64,000 nucleotides of DNA from Stenotrophomonas sp. MYb238 (GCF_009496535.1 NZ_WIDL01000009.1:89184-153183); one strand, 5' to 3'. Shown: positions 8,954 to 18,912, counted from the first letter of the stretch. Notes: a model not told the origin generated them from the letters alone. Numbers and translations are program-made.

Positions 8954-10066
8954 TCAGCCGTAGCCGCCGTGCACCGGGTTGTGGCTGCGCGCGGCCATCA
9001 CCAGGCCGAAGCCGGCCAGCAGCGACACGGCGGCCGTGCCGCCGTAGCTGATCAGCGGCATCGGCACCCCGACCACCGGCAGCAGGCCGGAGATCATGCC
9101 GCCGTTGACCAGCGCGTAGACGAAGAACGACAGGCCGGTGGCGCCGGCGACCAGGCGCGAATAGCCGTCGCGCGACTGCACCGCGATCCACAGGCAGCGG
9201 CCGACCACGAACAGGTAGAGCGCCAGCACCGTGGCCACGCCGATCCAGCCGAACTCCTCGCTCAGCACCGAGAAGGCGAAGTCGGTGGTCTGCTCGGGAA
9301 TGAAGTTCAGGTGCGACTGCGAGCCCAGCCCCCAGCCCTTGCCGGCCAGTCCGCCGGACCCGATCGCGATCTTGGACTGGATGATGTTCCAGCCGGCGCC
9401 GAGCGCATCGCTCTCCGGGTCCAGGAACATCATGATGCGGTCCTTCTGGTACGGCATCAGGAACCAGAACCAGGCGACGGGCGCGGCTGCGGCGACGCCG
9501 CCCACGCCCAGCCCCACCCACCACCACGGCAGCCCGGCCAGCAGCAGCACGAAGGCGCCGCTGGCGGCGATCAGCATCGCGGTGCCGAAATCCGGCTGCA
9601 GCATCACCAGCGCGGTCGGCACGCCGATGATCACGCCGGCCACCAGTACCACCGGTATGCGCGGCGGCAGCGGCATGCGGTGCAGGTACCAGGCGACCAT
9701 CATCGGCATGCTCACCTTGAGCAGTTCCGCCGGCTGCAGGTAGAACAGCTTCAGGTCCAGCCACTGCCGGCCGTATTTGCCGGTGCCCAGGACGAACACC
9801 GCCAGCAGCGGCAGCATCGACAGCGCGTAGATCAGCGGCGTCCAGGCGCGGATGCGCAGGATCGGCACCCGCGCGATCGCCCACATCGCCAGCAGGCCGA
9901 CGCCGAAACGCGCGCCCTGCGCCATCACCAGGCTGCTGCCGCCGGCGCTGTCCAGCACCGCCAGGCCCATCGCCATCAGCGCGCCCAGCGCGAGCAGCAG
10001 CGGCCAGTCCAGGCCGCGGGTGAGGCGCTGGGTCATCTCCAGCAGCCAGCGCAGGAAATCCCTCAT
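8954..10066 (-). CDS. rodA: Rod-shape SEDS peptidoglycan polymerase RodA
   Basis: Polytopic SEDS-family glycosyltransferase that polymerises lipid II in the elongasome with PBP2. It has 370 residues and about ten hydrophobic segments, with family motifs such as YLHRMPLPPR, QPDFGTAMLI, QSKIAIGSGG, FIPEQTTDFAFSVLSEEFGW and ISYGGTA. The ATG at 10066 overlaps the mrdA stop by 4 bases (ATGA), so it is coupled to PBP2, its functional partner. It is the last gene of the mreB-mreC-mreD-mrdA-rodA run. Confidence 0.96.
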   Translation of the reverse strand: MRDFLRWLLEMTQRLTRGLDWPLLLALGALMAMGLAVLDSAGGSSLVMAQGARFGVGLLAMWAIARVPILRIRAWTPLIYALSMLPLLAVFVLGTGKYGRQWLDLKLFYLQPAELLKVSMPMMVAWYLHRMPLPPRIPVVLVAGVIIGVPTALVMLQPDFGTAMLIAASGAFVLLLAGLPWWWVGLGVGGVAAAAPVAWFWFLMPYQKDRIMMFLDPESDALGAGWNIIQSKIAIGSGGLAGKGWGLGSQSHLNFIPEQTTDFAFSVLSEEFGWIGVATVLALYLFVVGRCLWIAVQSRDGYSRLVAGATGLSFFVYALVNGGMISGLLPVVGVPMPLISYGGTAAVSLLAGFGLVMAARSHNPVHGGYG

Positions 10067-12075
10067 CGCCGTTCCTCCTGCGCCGGCACCGGCGCTGGCG
10101 TCGATGCCGGCGGCGCCGGGGACGGCACGGGTACCGGCGTAGCTTCGCCCGCTGCGGTCGCCGCAGGCACCGTGCCGGCCGCAGCGGCGGTGGCGCCGGC
10201 CGCGCCTTCGGTGCCGCCGCTGGCGTCCTGCGCATCGGGCATCACCCCCAGCAGCCAGGCGTCGAACACCTTGCGCGCGATCGGCGCGGCGGCCGAACCG
10301 CCGTAGCCGCCGCCCTCGACCGCGATGGCGATGGCGATCCGCGGTTCCTCGGCGGGGGCGAAGCCGATGAACAGCGCGCGGTGGCGCAGGTGCATCGGCA
10401 GGTTCTTGGGGTTCACCGCGGCAGTGCCCTTGCGGCTGATCACCTGCGCGGTACCGGTCTTGCCGGCCATCAGGTACGGCGCGCCGGACGCCACGCGCCA
10501 GCCGCTGCCGCCCGGCTGCATGGTGCCCATCATGCCCTCGCGCACCGCCTGCAGGTTGGACGGATTGGGGCTGATCGGCCGCGACGCGGGCTGCGGCAAC
10601 GGCGCCCAGTCGTGATCGAAGCCCACTTTCTGCTCGACCACCAGGTGCGGCGTGCGCAGCTGCCCGGACGCCAGGCCGCCGACGCCGCGCACCAGTTGCA
10701 GCGGGGTCACCTTCCACAGGCCCTGGCCGATGCTGGCATTGACCATGTCGCCCGGGTACCAGCGCTCGTTGCGCAGCCGGGCCTTGGCCGCCGGCGACGG
10801 CAGGATGCCGCCGATCTCGCCGGCCAGGTCGATGCCGGTGGGCTGGCCGAAACCGTAGCGGCCGCCCATGTACTGGTCGTAGCGCTCCACGCCCATGTCC
10901 ACGCCGAGCTGGTAGTAGTAGGTATTGACCGACTGCGAGATCGACTTGCGCAGGTCGGTCCAGCCATGGCCGCCGCGGTTGGCGTCGCCCCAGCCGCGGC
11001 TCACGCCGGGCAGGTAGAACATGCCGCGCGAGAGGATCTTGTCCTCCGGCCGGCGCAGGCCGCTGTCCAGGCCGGCCAGGCCCAGGAACGGCTTGACCGT
11101 GGAACCGGGCGCCACGCCGCCGAGCACCAGGCGGTTGAACTGCGGCCGCGAGGGGTTCTCGTTGAGCCGCCTGAAGTCGGCGTGCGAGATGCCGTTGACG
11201 AACAGGTTGGGGTCGTAGGACGGCAGGCTGACCATGGCCAGGATCTCGCCGGTGCGCGGGTCGATCGCCACCGCCGAGCCTTCCTGCTCGCCGAACGCGG
11301 TCACCATCGCCTGCTGCAGGTCGACGTCGATGGACAAGCGCAGGTCGGTGCCCGACTGCGCCGGCACCCGGCCGAGGGTGCGGATCGCGCGTCCCTGCAC
11401 GTTGGTCTCGACCCGCTCGTAGCCGACCTTGCCGCGCAGCTGGTTCTCGTAATAGCGCTCCAGCCCGGACTTGCCGATATGGGTCAGCGCCGCGTTGCCC
11501 TCGCCCAGTTCCAGCAGGTCCTTGTCGTCGACCCGGCCGACGTAGCCGATGACGTGCGCGAGCAGGTCGCCGTACGGGTAGCGGCGGGTCAGGTAGGGCT
11601 CCAGTTCCACGCCCGGATAGCGCCAGCGGTCCACCGCGAAGCGGGCCATCTCCTCGTCGCTGACGCGCAGCTTGAGCGTGACCGGCACGAAGCTGCGCCG
11701 CGCCTTGCGCGACTGGTTGAAGCGCTCGATGTCCTCCTCGCCGAGCGAGAAGATCGTGCGCAGCCCGGCCAGCGTGGCGGCCATGTCCTCGACCTTGTTC
11801 GGGGTCACGTCCAGGCGGAACGCCGGCACGTTCTCGGCCAGCAGCCTGCCCTTGCGGTCGTAAATCAGCCCTCGCCCGGGCACCACCGGCCGCGCCTTGA
11901 TGCGGTTGGCTTCCGAGCGGGTGGCGTAAACGTCGTGGTCCAGCACCTGCAGCTTGAAGTACCAGCCGCCCAGCACGCCCAGCCCCAGCAGCACGCCGAG
12001 GAAGCCGATCGCCGCGCGGCGCCGGAACTGCTCGACCTCGGCCTGCAGGTTCTTGTGCTGGCGCCGCCCGTACAT
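10063..12075 (-). CDS. mrdA: Penicillin-binding protein 2 (elongation transpeptidase)
   Basis: Class B PBP that cross-links peptidoglycan during elongation. It has an N-terminal cytoplasmic/TM segment (RRRAAIGFLGVLLGLGVLGG), a PBP dimerisation domain and a C-terminal transpeptidase domain. The active-site motifs are GSTVKPF near residue 330, SVNTYYY, and GKTGTAQV. The last ~60 residues form an Ala/Pro/Thr-rich tail not needed for the fold. There is a 3-base gap to mreD upstream and a 4-base overlap with rodA downstream. Confidence 0.96.
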   Translation of the reverse strand: MYGRRQHKNLQAEVEQFRRRAAIGFLGVLLGLGVLGGWYFKLQVLDHDVYATRSEANRIKARPVVPGRGLIYDRKGRLLAENVPAFRLDVTPNKVEDMAATLAGLRTIFSLGEEDIERFNQSRKARRSFVPVTLKLRVSDEEMARFAVDRWRYPGVELEPYLTRRYPYGDLLAHVIGYVGRVDDKDLLELGEGNAALTHIGKSGLERYYENQLRGKVGYERVETNVQGRAIRTLGRVPAQSGTDLRLSIDVDLQQAMVTAFGEQEGSAVAIDPRTGEILAMVSLPSYDPNLFVNGISHADFRRLNENPSRPQFNRLVLGGVAPGSTVKPFLGLAGLDSGLRRPEDKILSRGMFYLPGVSRGWGDANRGGHGWTDLRKSISQSVNTYYYQLGVDMGVERYDQYMGGRYGFGQPTGIDLAGEIGGILPSPAAKARLRNERWYPGDMVNASIGQGLWKVTPLQLVRGVGGLASGQLRTPHLVVEQKVGFDHDWAPLPQPASRPISPNPSNLQAVREGMMGTMQPGGSGWRVASGAPYLMAGKTGTAQVISRKGTAAVNPKNLPMHLRHRALFIGFAPAEEPRIAIAIAVEGGGYGGSAAAPIARKVFDAWLLGVMPDAQDASGGTEGAAGATAAAAGTVPAATAAGEATPVPVPSPAPPASTPAPVPAQEERR

Positions 12076-12078
12076 GGC

Positions 12079-12564
12079 TCAGTGCCCGCGCCTGCCCAGC
12101 CGCGCGGCGTCCAGCAGCACGTAGATCGGCAGCCACAGCAGCATGCCCGGCAGCGGCGCCCACCAGTAGCTCCACGGCATCAGCGGCTCGGCGGTGAACA
12201 GGCGCACGGCGGCGCTGATGATGCGGTCGTTGAGCAGCAGGCCGCCGATCGCCAGCGCCTGCTGCGACAGCGGGAAGAAGCGGATGCGGGCGCGGAAGCG
12301 CTGCAGGATGAAGGCGAACACCACCAGCCGCAGCGCCTGCTCGCCGAGGATGCCCCCGTACAGCAGGTCGGCCAGCACGCCGATGCAGAAGGCGAAGCCC
12401 AGCCCGACCCGCTCGGGGGTTTCGATCACCCAGTAGCCCAGCACCAGCGCCAGCCAGTACGGGCGGACCGGCTGCAGCAGTTCCGGCAACGGCACCAGGC
12501 CCAGCAGCAGGGCCAGCGCGAGGCTGGCCGGCAATACCCAGCCACGGCTGCGCAGGCGGCTCAT
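12079..12564 (-). CDS. mreD: Rod-shape-determining protein MreD
   Basis: Small inner-membrane elongasome protein (161 residues) with five to six hydrophobic segments; the GFAFCIGVLADLLYGGILGEQAL stretch is characteristic. The start at 12564 overlaps the mreC stop by 4 bases. Its role is to connect MreC and MreB to the membrane synthases. Confidence 0.92.
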   Translation of the reverse strand: MSRLRSRGWVLPASLALALLLGLVPLPELLQPVRPYWLALVLGYWVIETPERVGLGFAFCIGVLADLLYGGILGEQALRLVVFAFILQRFRARIRFFPLSQQALAIGGLLLNDRIISAAVRLFTAEPLMPWSYWWAPLPGMLLWLPIYVLLDAARLGRRGH

Positions 12565-13598
12565 CGGCGGTCTCCTGCCGGAGGCGCCGGCGCATCGGTG
12601 GCGGGCGGCGTGGTCGCGGCGGGCGCCGCCGCAGGGGTATCCGTCGGCGCGGCCGGCGCGGCGGCCCCGGGCGCCGGGTTGTTCGGCGCCGGGCGCGGAC
12701 CGGGCGCGGTGTCGCCGCCGGCCGGCGGTTCCAGGCCGGTGGTCACCGGCATGCGCGGGATCTGGGGCACCGAGCGCAGCAGCAGCACGTCGCGGCCGCG
12801 GTCCAGCTTGGCCGCCGGCTCCAGCTCGCCGACCAGGAAGGCGTGGGTGTCGTCCGGCCGCAGTTCCAGGATCTTTCCCACCGGGAAACCGGCCGGGAAA
12901 CGCCCGCCCAGGCCGGAGGTGACGATCTCGTCGCCCACTTCCACGCCGGCGCTGAGCGGGATGTCGCGCAGTTCCAGGCGGTCGCCGCGGCCGTAGGCGA
13001 TCAGGCGCACGCCGTTGCGCGCCACCGTCACCGGCACGGCGTGGTCGGGATCGGTCAGCAGCAGCACGGTCGAATGCAGCGGGGTCACCGCGATCACCTG
13101 CCCCATCAGGCCGCCGGCGTCGATCACCGCCTGGCCGGCGCGCACGCCTTCGCGGCTGCCGGCGTCCAGCACCAGGCGCTGCTTCACCGGGTCCAGGTCG
13201 ATGTCCAGGATCGGCGCCAGCTGCACGTCCAGGCCGCTGCGCTCGGCCACGTTCAACAGTTCGCGCAGCTGGGCGTTGTCCAGCGCAGCGGTCTGCAGGC
13301 GGGTCAGGCGCGCGTTGGCCAGCAGCAGCTGGTTGCGCAGCTCGCGGTTCTCGGCGACCAGCTGGTTGTGGCTGGCGGCGTTGTCGCGCACCGAGGCGCC
13401 CAGGCGCCCGGGCAGGCCGGCCAGCGCCCACACCGGCTGCACCGCCACGCCGGCCTGCGCGCGCAGGCGCGACAGCCAGCCGCCCTGGTCGTCCAGCACG
13501 ATCAGGATGATCGCCAACGCCAGGTAGGCCAGCAGCCGCAGCGTGCTGCTGGCGTCGCCCTGGCGGGAGGCTACGGGTGGACCGGCATAGGGCGGCAC
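12561..13598 (-). CDS. mreC: Rod-shape-determining protein MreC
   Basis: Bitopic periplasmic scaffold of the elongasome: one N-terminal TM (LLAYLALAIILIVL), a coiled-coil (NQLVAENRELRNQLLLANARL) and a beta-domain. Family motifs are AGSREGVRAGQAVID, GLMGQV, STVLLLTDPDHAVPV and TSGLGGRFPAGFPVG. Beyond the conserved part (about residue 275) there is a ~65-residue Pro/Ala-rich tail, longer than in E. coli MreC. A 172-base gap holding inverted purine-rich repeats separates it from mreB. Confidence 0.95.
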   Translation of the reverse strand: MPPYAGPPVASRQGDASSTLRLLAYLALAIILIVLDDQGGWLSRLRAQAGVAVQPVWALAGLPGRLGASVRDNAASHNQLVAENRELRNQLLLANARLTRLQTAALDNAQLRELLNVAERSGLDVQLAPILDIDLDPVKQRLVLDAGSREGVRAGQAVIDAGGLMGQVIAVTPLHSTVLLLTDPDHAVPVTVARNGVRLIAYGRGDRLELRDIPLSAGVEVGDEIVTSGLGGRFPAGFPVGKILELRPDDTHAFLVGELEPAAKLDRGRDVLLLRSVPQIPRMPVTTGLEPPAGGDTAPGPRPAPNNPAPGAAAPAAPTDTPAAAPAATTPPATDAPAPPAGDRR

Positions 13599-13605
13599 AG
13601 TGCGA

Positions 13606-13763
13606 CTACCGGGAACGGGAAATGGGGAAAGGGGAACGGACGTGCGCGACGGCTTCCGCGTTCACGGCGCGACGCGGACCGCGGATCGGGACAATGGCAA
13701 TCACGGAACGGGAAAGGGCGGGAAAGCCGATGGTTGTTCATTCCCGTTTCCCCCTTCCCAGCT
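13606..13763. repeat. Purine-rich inverted-repeat element (copy 1, mreB-mreC gap)
   Basis: The left arm near 13608-13636 is built of GGGAACGGGAAATGGGG-type units and the right arm near 13739-13760 carries the complementary CATTCCCGTTTCCC type. About 100 bases of spacer separate them. The same kind of element recurs at 23231-23334, 44912-45028 and 63871-64000. Confidence 0.6.
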
Positions 13764-13770
13764 TCGCGCG

Positions 13771-14886
<1,116 letters not shown>

Positions 14887-15094
14887 CTAGCCTATCAACC
14901 CACCCCCGCACGGGCAAGGAAAATCCATGCCCGGAGCGGGTTTGGCGGCCTTGTCCGGCCGCCCCGGACGACACGCGGTTCTGGCCGAGCGCCGCCGCAG
15001 CCGGTACCCTTACGCACTTTGGCGCAGGTCCGCGCCCGACCCGCCTGCGCCCGCACGGCGGTGCTTTCCCTTTACCCGTATAGGCCCGTCCGCG

Positions 15095-16027
15095 ATGTCC
15101 GCACTGATCTGTGGTTCCCTTGCCTTCGACACCATCATGGTGTTCCCGGACCAGTTCAAGAACCACATCCTGCCGGACAAGGTGCACATCCTGAACGTGT
15201 CCTTCCTGGTGCCGCGCATGCGCCGCGAGTTCGGCGGCTGCGCCGGCAACATCGCCTACAACCTGCACCTGCTGGGCGGCGCCCCGATCCCGATGGGCAC
15301 GGTGGGTTCGGACTTCGGCCCGTACCGCGAGCACTTCGACGCGCTGGGCATCGACCTGAGCCGCGTGCGCGTGATCGAGGAACTGTTCACCCCGCAGGCG
15401 TTCATCACCACCGACCACGACAACAACCAGATCACCGCCTTCCACCCGGGCGCGATGATGCGGTCCTACGAGAACCACGTGAAGGACGTGCCGGGCGTGA
15501 CCCTGGGCCTGGTCGGCCCGGACGGCCGCGAAGGCATGATCCAGAACGCCATCGAGTTCAAGGAGATGGGCGTGCCGTTCATCTTCGACCCGGGCCAGGC
15601 GATGCCGCTGTTCAACGGCCCGGAACTGCGCACCTTCATCGAGCAGGCCGACTACGTGGTGGTCAACGACTACGAGTCCAACCTGCTGCAGGAGCGCACC
15701 GGCTGGAACGAGAAGGAGATCGTCGACCGGGTCAAGGCCTACATCACCACCCGCGGCCCCAAGGGCGCGGTGATCCACACGCCGGAAAAGAGCTATGACA
15801 TCCCGCCGGCGCACGAGCGCCGCGTGGTCGACCCGACCGGCTGCGGTGATGCGTTCCGCGCCGGCCTGATCTACGGCATCCAGAAGGGCTACGACTGGCT
15901 GACCATCGGCCGCATGGGCAACCTGATGGGCGCGCTGAAGGTCGAACACCCGGGCACGCAGAACCAGCGCTTCGACTTCGACGAATTCAACGAGCAGTTC
16001 AAGCAGCAGTTCGGCTACGCGCTCTGA
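15095..16027 (+). CDS. PfkB-family carbohydrate/nucleoside kinase
   Basis: Cytoplasmic ribokinase-fold kinase of 310 residues. The N-terminal substrate lid region holds GGCAGNIAYNLHLLG (PfkB signature 1). The C-terminal anion-hole/catalytic motif is DPTGCGDAFRAGL, where the Asp of GCGD is the base; the usual GAGD has Cys in place of Ala. The ATG at 15095 was chosen because homology begins at SALICGSLAFDTIMVFPDQF. Relatives in Xanthomonas are called adenosine kinase or sugar kinase; the sequence does not decide the substrate. Monocistronic, with a terminator just downstream. Confidence 0.85.
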   Translation: MSALICGSLAFDTIMVFPDQFKNHILPDKVHILNVSFLVPRMRREFGGCAGNIAYNLHLLGGAPIPMGTVGSDFGPYREHFDALGIDLSRVRVIEELFTPQAFITTDHDNNQITAFHPGAMMRSYENHVKDVPGVTLGLVGPDGREGMIQNAIEFKEMGVPFIFDPGQAMPLFNGPELRTFIEQADYVVVNDYESNLLQERTGWNEKEIVDRVKAYITTRGPKGAVIHTPEKSYDIPPAHERRVVDPTGCGDAFRAGLIYGIQKGYDWLTIGRMGNLMGALKVEHPGTQNQRFDFDEFNEQFKQQFGYAL

Positions 16028-16050
16028 TCCGGCGGGTCCGGACACCTGCG

Positions 16051-16076
16051 GAAACGGCGCCGGAAGGCGCCGTTTC
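16051..16076 (+). terminator. Hairpin terminator after the PfkB-type kinase
   Basis: An 11-base perfect stem (gaaacggcgcc) with a GGAA tetraloop begins 23 bases after the kinase stop. The descending arm ends in GTTTC. Confidence 0.75.
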
Positions 16077-16118
16077 TCGTTGCGGCGATGGCGGGGATTC
16101 CGCTTCCGCAGCCGGGGG

Positions 16119-16358
16119 CTATTCCAGCGGACCGTAGCGGACCGCCTCGCGCTCCAGCCAGGCCTGCAGGTCGCGCTTGCGCACGCCTTCGGCCTTGGCG
16201 CGCCGCAGGCAATCGAGCATGTAGCGCCGCTTGTCCTCGTCGTCGCCGGCCAGGGACAGCGCCAGGTCGCGATCCATCCAGCGCCGGAACACCAGGTACA
16301 GCACCACGTGCAGGGCGATGGCCAGCACGCTGACAACGAGCACGATCGCAAGATCCAT
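16119..16358 (-). CDS. Small single-pass membrane protein
   Basis: A 79-residue protein: one N-terminal transmembrane helix (LAIVLVVSVLAIALHVVLYLVF), then a charged cytoplasmic tail with a short helical segment (LRRAKAEGVRKRDLQAWLEREAV). Its ATG shares a base with the stop of the upstream gene (TGATG), so it is translated by re-initiation with that gene. No family recognised; function unknown. Confidence 0.7.
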   Translation of the reverse strand: MDLAIVLVVSVLAIALHVVLYLVFRRWMDRDLALSLAGDDEDKRRYMLDCLRRAKAEGVRKRDLQAWLEREAVRYGPLE

Positions 16359-16888
16359 CACCGCGCCTCCGTCGTTGCCGGCGGCGCCATCGGTGCGCGC
16401 GCCTGCACCAGTTCCTGCGCCAGGGTGAGTTCCTCCTGCCCGCGCCGCAGGTTGCCGGCACGCAGCACGGTGCCGTCGGCCAGGTAGAACAGGTAGTGCT
16501 CCCCCGGCCGCAGCGCGACGTTGCCGAAATCCGCCGAGGGCAGGCAGCCGAGCGCGTCGAGCCGGTTCGCCGGAGCGACCTGCAGTTCCGCGTCCCCCGC
16601 CCCCTTGATGCGCTGGCGCACGCGCACCCGCGCGCCGTCCGCCGCCACCGACAGGACGTCGGCGATCACGATGGTATCGGCCTTGGCGGCCAGCGCGGCG
16701 GCCAGGGCCTGCTGCCGTTGCAGGTCCTCGGCCACGAGCCGGCGGTGCATGTCCGCGGGCAGGCTGCCGCATGCCGCCGCCGGCGACGCCGGCAGCGAAA
16801 ACAGGACGACCAGCGCGCACAGCCAAGCCGCGCGCGAGGCGTGCCTGCGGGGCGTACCGCCGCATGGCTGCCGGGACCTGCCGCCCAC
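16358..16888 (-). CDS. Exported protein of unknown function
   Basis: About 176 residues. No ATG is available in this frame; the likely starts are GTG at 16888 or 16894, just after the stop of the upstream lipoprotein gene. A signal peptide is visible (RAAWLCALVVLFSLPASPAAA), and the mature part begins with CGSLP and holds a second cysteine (LGCLPS). Its beta-rich middle (TIVIADVLSVAADGARVRVRQ, RPGEHYLFYLADG) resembles netrin/TIMP-like domains of other secreted bacterial proteins only loosely. The stop-start TGATG couples it to the following membrane protein. Confidence 0.68.
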   Translation of the reverse strand: MGGRSRQPCGGTPRRHASRAAWLCALVVLFSLPASPAAACGSLPADMHRRLVAEDLQRQQALAAALAAKADTIVIADVLSVAADGARVRVRQRIKGAGDAELQVAPANRLDALGCLPSADFGNVALRPGEHYLFYLADGTVLRAGNLRRGQEELTLAQELVQARAPMAPPATTEAR

Positions 16889-16899
16889 CGCCACCGGAT

Positions 16900-17640
16900 T
16901 CAATCCCAGCCCGCGGGCATCTGGCTGCCGTCCAGGCCGCCGGTCTCGAACACCGCGGCGCGGGTGCCGCCGGCCTTTACCGGGAACTCGATGCGGATCG
17001 TCCTGGCCTTGCGCGCCAGCCGCCACAGGCCGCGGTTGTCGGTGACGAACATCGCGATGGCCTCGTCGGTGTCCGGGCGGTAGGCGGCCATCCGCCGCGG
17101 CGCCTGGTCGTCCACCGTCACCGTGACCTGGCAGCTGGCGTAGCAGGCCTTGGCGAAATCGCCGGTCTGCAGCACCAGGTAGGCGTGGCGTTTCCATTCC
17201 GGGTGGTCGCGGAACACCAGCTGCACCACCTTGGGGCCGCTGCCGTCGACATCGACCCGCTCCTTGCCCTGGATCATCGCCGAGCGCTGCACGCCCTTGC
17301 TGCCGACCGACACCTGGTTGTAGCTCCACAGGCCCTGCATGCGGCGCAGTTCGCGCGCGGCCTCGGCCTTTTCCTTCACCTCGGCGAAGCCGGGCTCGAT
17401 GCGCCTGGCCGCGTCCGACTCCGGGAACTGGTCGAGCAGCGCGGCGCCATGGACACGCGCCTTCTCCCATTCGGTGGCGGTCACCGCCGCGTCGTAGAGC
17501 CTGGCGATGCCCTCGGCATCGGCTTCGCGCTTGGCGCGCTCCTGCGCGGCGGCGGCCTCGCGCTGCTGGCGCTCGGCCTCCGGGTTGCCGCAGGCGGCCA
17601 GGGCGACGACGCACAGGGCGCCAAGGATCAGGGGTTTCAT
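16900..17640 (-). CDS. Putative lipoprotein
   Basis: A 246-residue lipoprotein starting at MKPLILGALCVVALAACGN (lipobox LAAC). A charged Gln/Glu/Ala/Arg coiled-coil-like stretch follows (residues 20-50), then a beta-rich domain (VSVGSKGVQRSAMIQGKERVDVDG...). It is followed immediately by the exported protein and the small membrane protein, so the three are probably one transcript. No family was recognised. A start 66 bases upstream was rejected because it buries the lipoprotein signal. Confidence 0.75.
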   Translation of the reverse strand: MKPLILGALCVVALAACGNPEAERQQREAAAAQERAKREADAEGIARLYDAAVTATEWEKARVHGAALLDQFPESDAARRIEPGFAEVKEKAEAARELRRMQGLWSYNQVSVGSKGVQRSAMIQGKERVDVDGSGPKVVQLVFRDHPEWKRHAYLVLQTGDFAKACYASCQVTVTVDDQAPRRMAAYRPDTDEAIAMFVTDNRGLWRLARKARTIRIEFPVKAGGTRAAVFETGGLDGSQMPAGWD

Positions 17641-17715
17641 CGGGCGACTCCGCGGGGACGATGCGCGGCGATGCCACGCGACGGCGTCCACTTTAAACAT
17701 CCGCATGGCGCTCCG

Positions 17716-18843
17716 TCATTCCCGCACGAGCGCGTGGGCCTGCTTATTCGCCGGCTGCCCTTCGCGCCACCAGGGCATGGGCGGCGACGGCGCGTGGATG
17801 TCCAGCCGCTCGCCCATCTCCGGCGTGGCCAGCGCCACGCCGCGCTGCCGCGCCAGCGCGAGGATGCTTTCGAACGGCTCGGTCCACGGATGCAGCGCAA
17901 GGTCGAAGGTGCCGTTGTGGATCGGCATCATCACCTTGCCGCGCACGTCCAGGTGCGCCTGCAGGCTCTGTTCGGGCTGCATGTGCACGCCGGGCCAGCC
18001 GGCATCGTAGGCGCCGGTCTCGACCATGCTCAGGTCGAACGGGCCGTAGCGCTCGCCGATGCGGGCGAAACCGTCGAAGTAGCCGCTGTCGCCGCTGAAG
18101 AAGATCCGCGTGCGGCCGGTATCGAGCACCCACGACGCCCACAGCGTGCGGTTGCCGTCGGACAGGCCGCGCCCGGAGAAATGCTGGGCCGGGGTGGCGG
18201 CGATCTTCAGCCCCTCCACCCGCGTTTCCTGCCACCAGTCCAGCTGCTCGATCTTCGCCGCCGGCACGCCCCAGGCGGCAAGACGGTCGCCCACGCCCAG
18301 CGCGGTCACGAAGTGCCGCACCTTCGGCGCCAGCGCCAGCACCGCGGCGCGGTCGAGGTGGTCGTAATGGTCGTGGGAAATGACCACGCCGGTGATTTCC
18401 GGCAGTTCGTCGATGGACAGCGGTGGCGCATGAAAGCGCTTGGGCCCCATGAACGACATCGGCGAGGCGCGCTCGGAGAACACCGGGTCGGTCAGCCAGA
18501 AATGGCCGTCCAGCTTGAGCAGCAGGGTCGAATGCCCCAGCCGCCACAGGCTGTCGTCCGGCGCCTCCAGCAGCGCCTGCCGGCTCAGCCGCCGCACCGG
18601 GACCGGCGCCAGCGGGCTGGCATCGACCGGCTTGTCGAACAGCAGCCGCCACAGCGCGCGGACAGTGCCCGAAAAACCCGGCGACACCTTGGCGGCGGGA
18701 TCGGCGTTGTGGAATCGGCCTTCGCCGTAGTGCGGCGACCGGTCGTAGGTGGCGGCCGGATGGGCGCCGCAGGTCAGCAGTCCGATGGACATGGCGATCA
18801 ATACCGTCACGAGGAGGAGGATGCGGGGCAGGCGGCGCGTCAT
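17716..18843 (-). CDS. MBL-fold metal-dependent hydrolase (UlaG/NAPE-PLD-like)
   Basis: Metallo-beta-lactamase-fold hydrolase of about 375 residues with an N-terminal hydrophobic export/anchor segment (ILLLVTVLIAMSIGLL). The metal-binding motif is ISHDHYDHLD (HxHxDH), with further ligands in the AQHFSGRG, FFSGDSGYFDGF and PIHNGTFDLALH motifs. The combination HFSGR...FSGDSGY is typical of the NAPE-PLD/UlaG-like group, which includes phosphodiesterases and lactonases. The ATG at 18843 (MTRRLP) is preferred over one 24 bases upstream that would lie in the operator region. It is divergent from a TetR gene, its likely repressor. Confidence 0.85.
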   Translation of the reverse strand: MTRRLPRILLLVTVLIAMSIGLLTCGAHPAATYDRSPHYGEGRFHNADPAAKVSPGFSGTVRALWRLLFDKPVDASPLAPVPVRRLSRQALLEAPDDSLWRLGHSTLLLKLDGHFWLTDPVFSERASPMSFMGPKRFHAPPLSIDELPEITGVVISHDHYDHLDRAAVLALAPKVRHFVTALGVGDRLAAWGVPAAKIEQLDWWQETRVEGLKIAATPAQHFSGRGLSDGNRTLWASWVLDTGRTRIFFSGDSGYFDGFARIGERYGPFDLSMVETGAYDAGWPGVHMQPEQSLQAHLDVRGKVMMPIHNGTFDLALHPWTEPFESILALARQRGVALATPEMGERLDIHAPSPPMPWWREGQPANKQAHALVRE

Positions 18844-18862
18844 CGGGGCTTGCCCTGAAAAG

Positions 18863-18912
18863 TACACCGCAGAGTCTACTTCGCCTTCCAGAAAAGTAAA
18901 CTGAACGGTGTA
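18863..18912. promoter_or_regulatory. Probable TetR operator in the divergent MBL/TetR gap
   Basis: Two nested inverted repeats fill the 71-base gap. The outer is tacaccg (18863-18869) with cggtgta (18906-18912). The inner is agtctactt (18873-18881) with aagtaaact (18894-18902), 8 of 9 bases matching. This symmetry between a TetR gene and its divergent neighbour is the classic autoregulated layout. Confidence 0.6.

Noticed and set aside
15079-15084. TATAGG as a -10 for the PfkB-type kinase
   Set aside because: It is only about 10 bases from the ATG and has no -35, so a leaderless start would have to be assumed.
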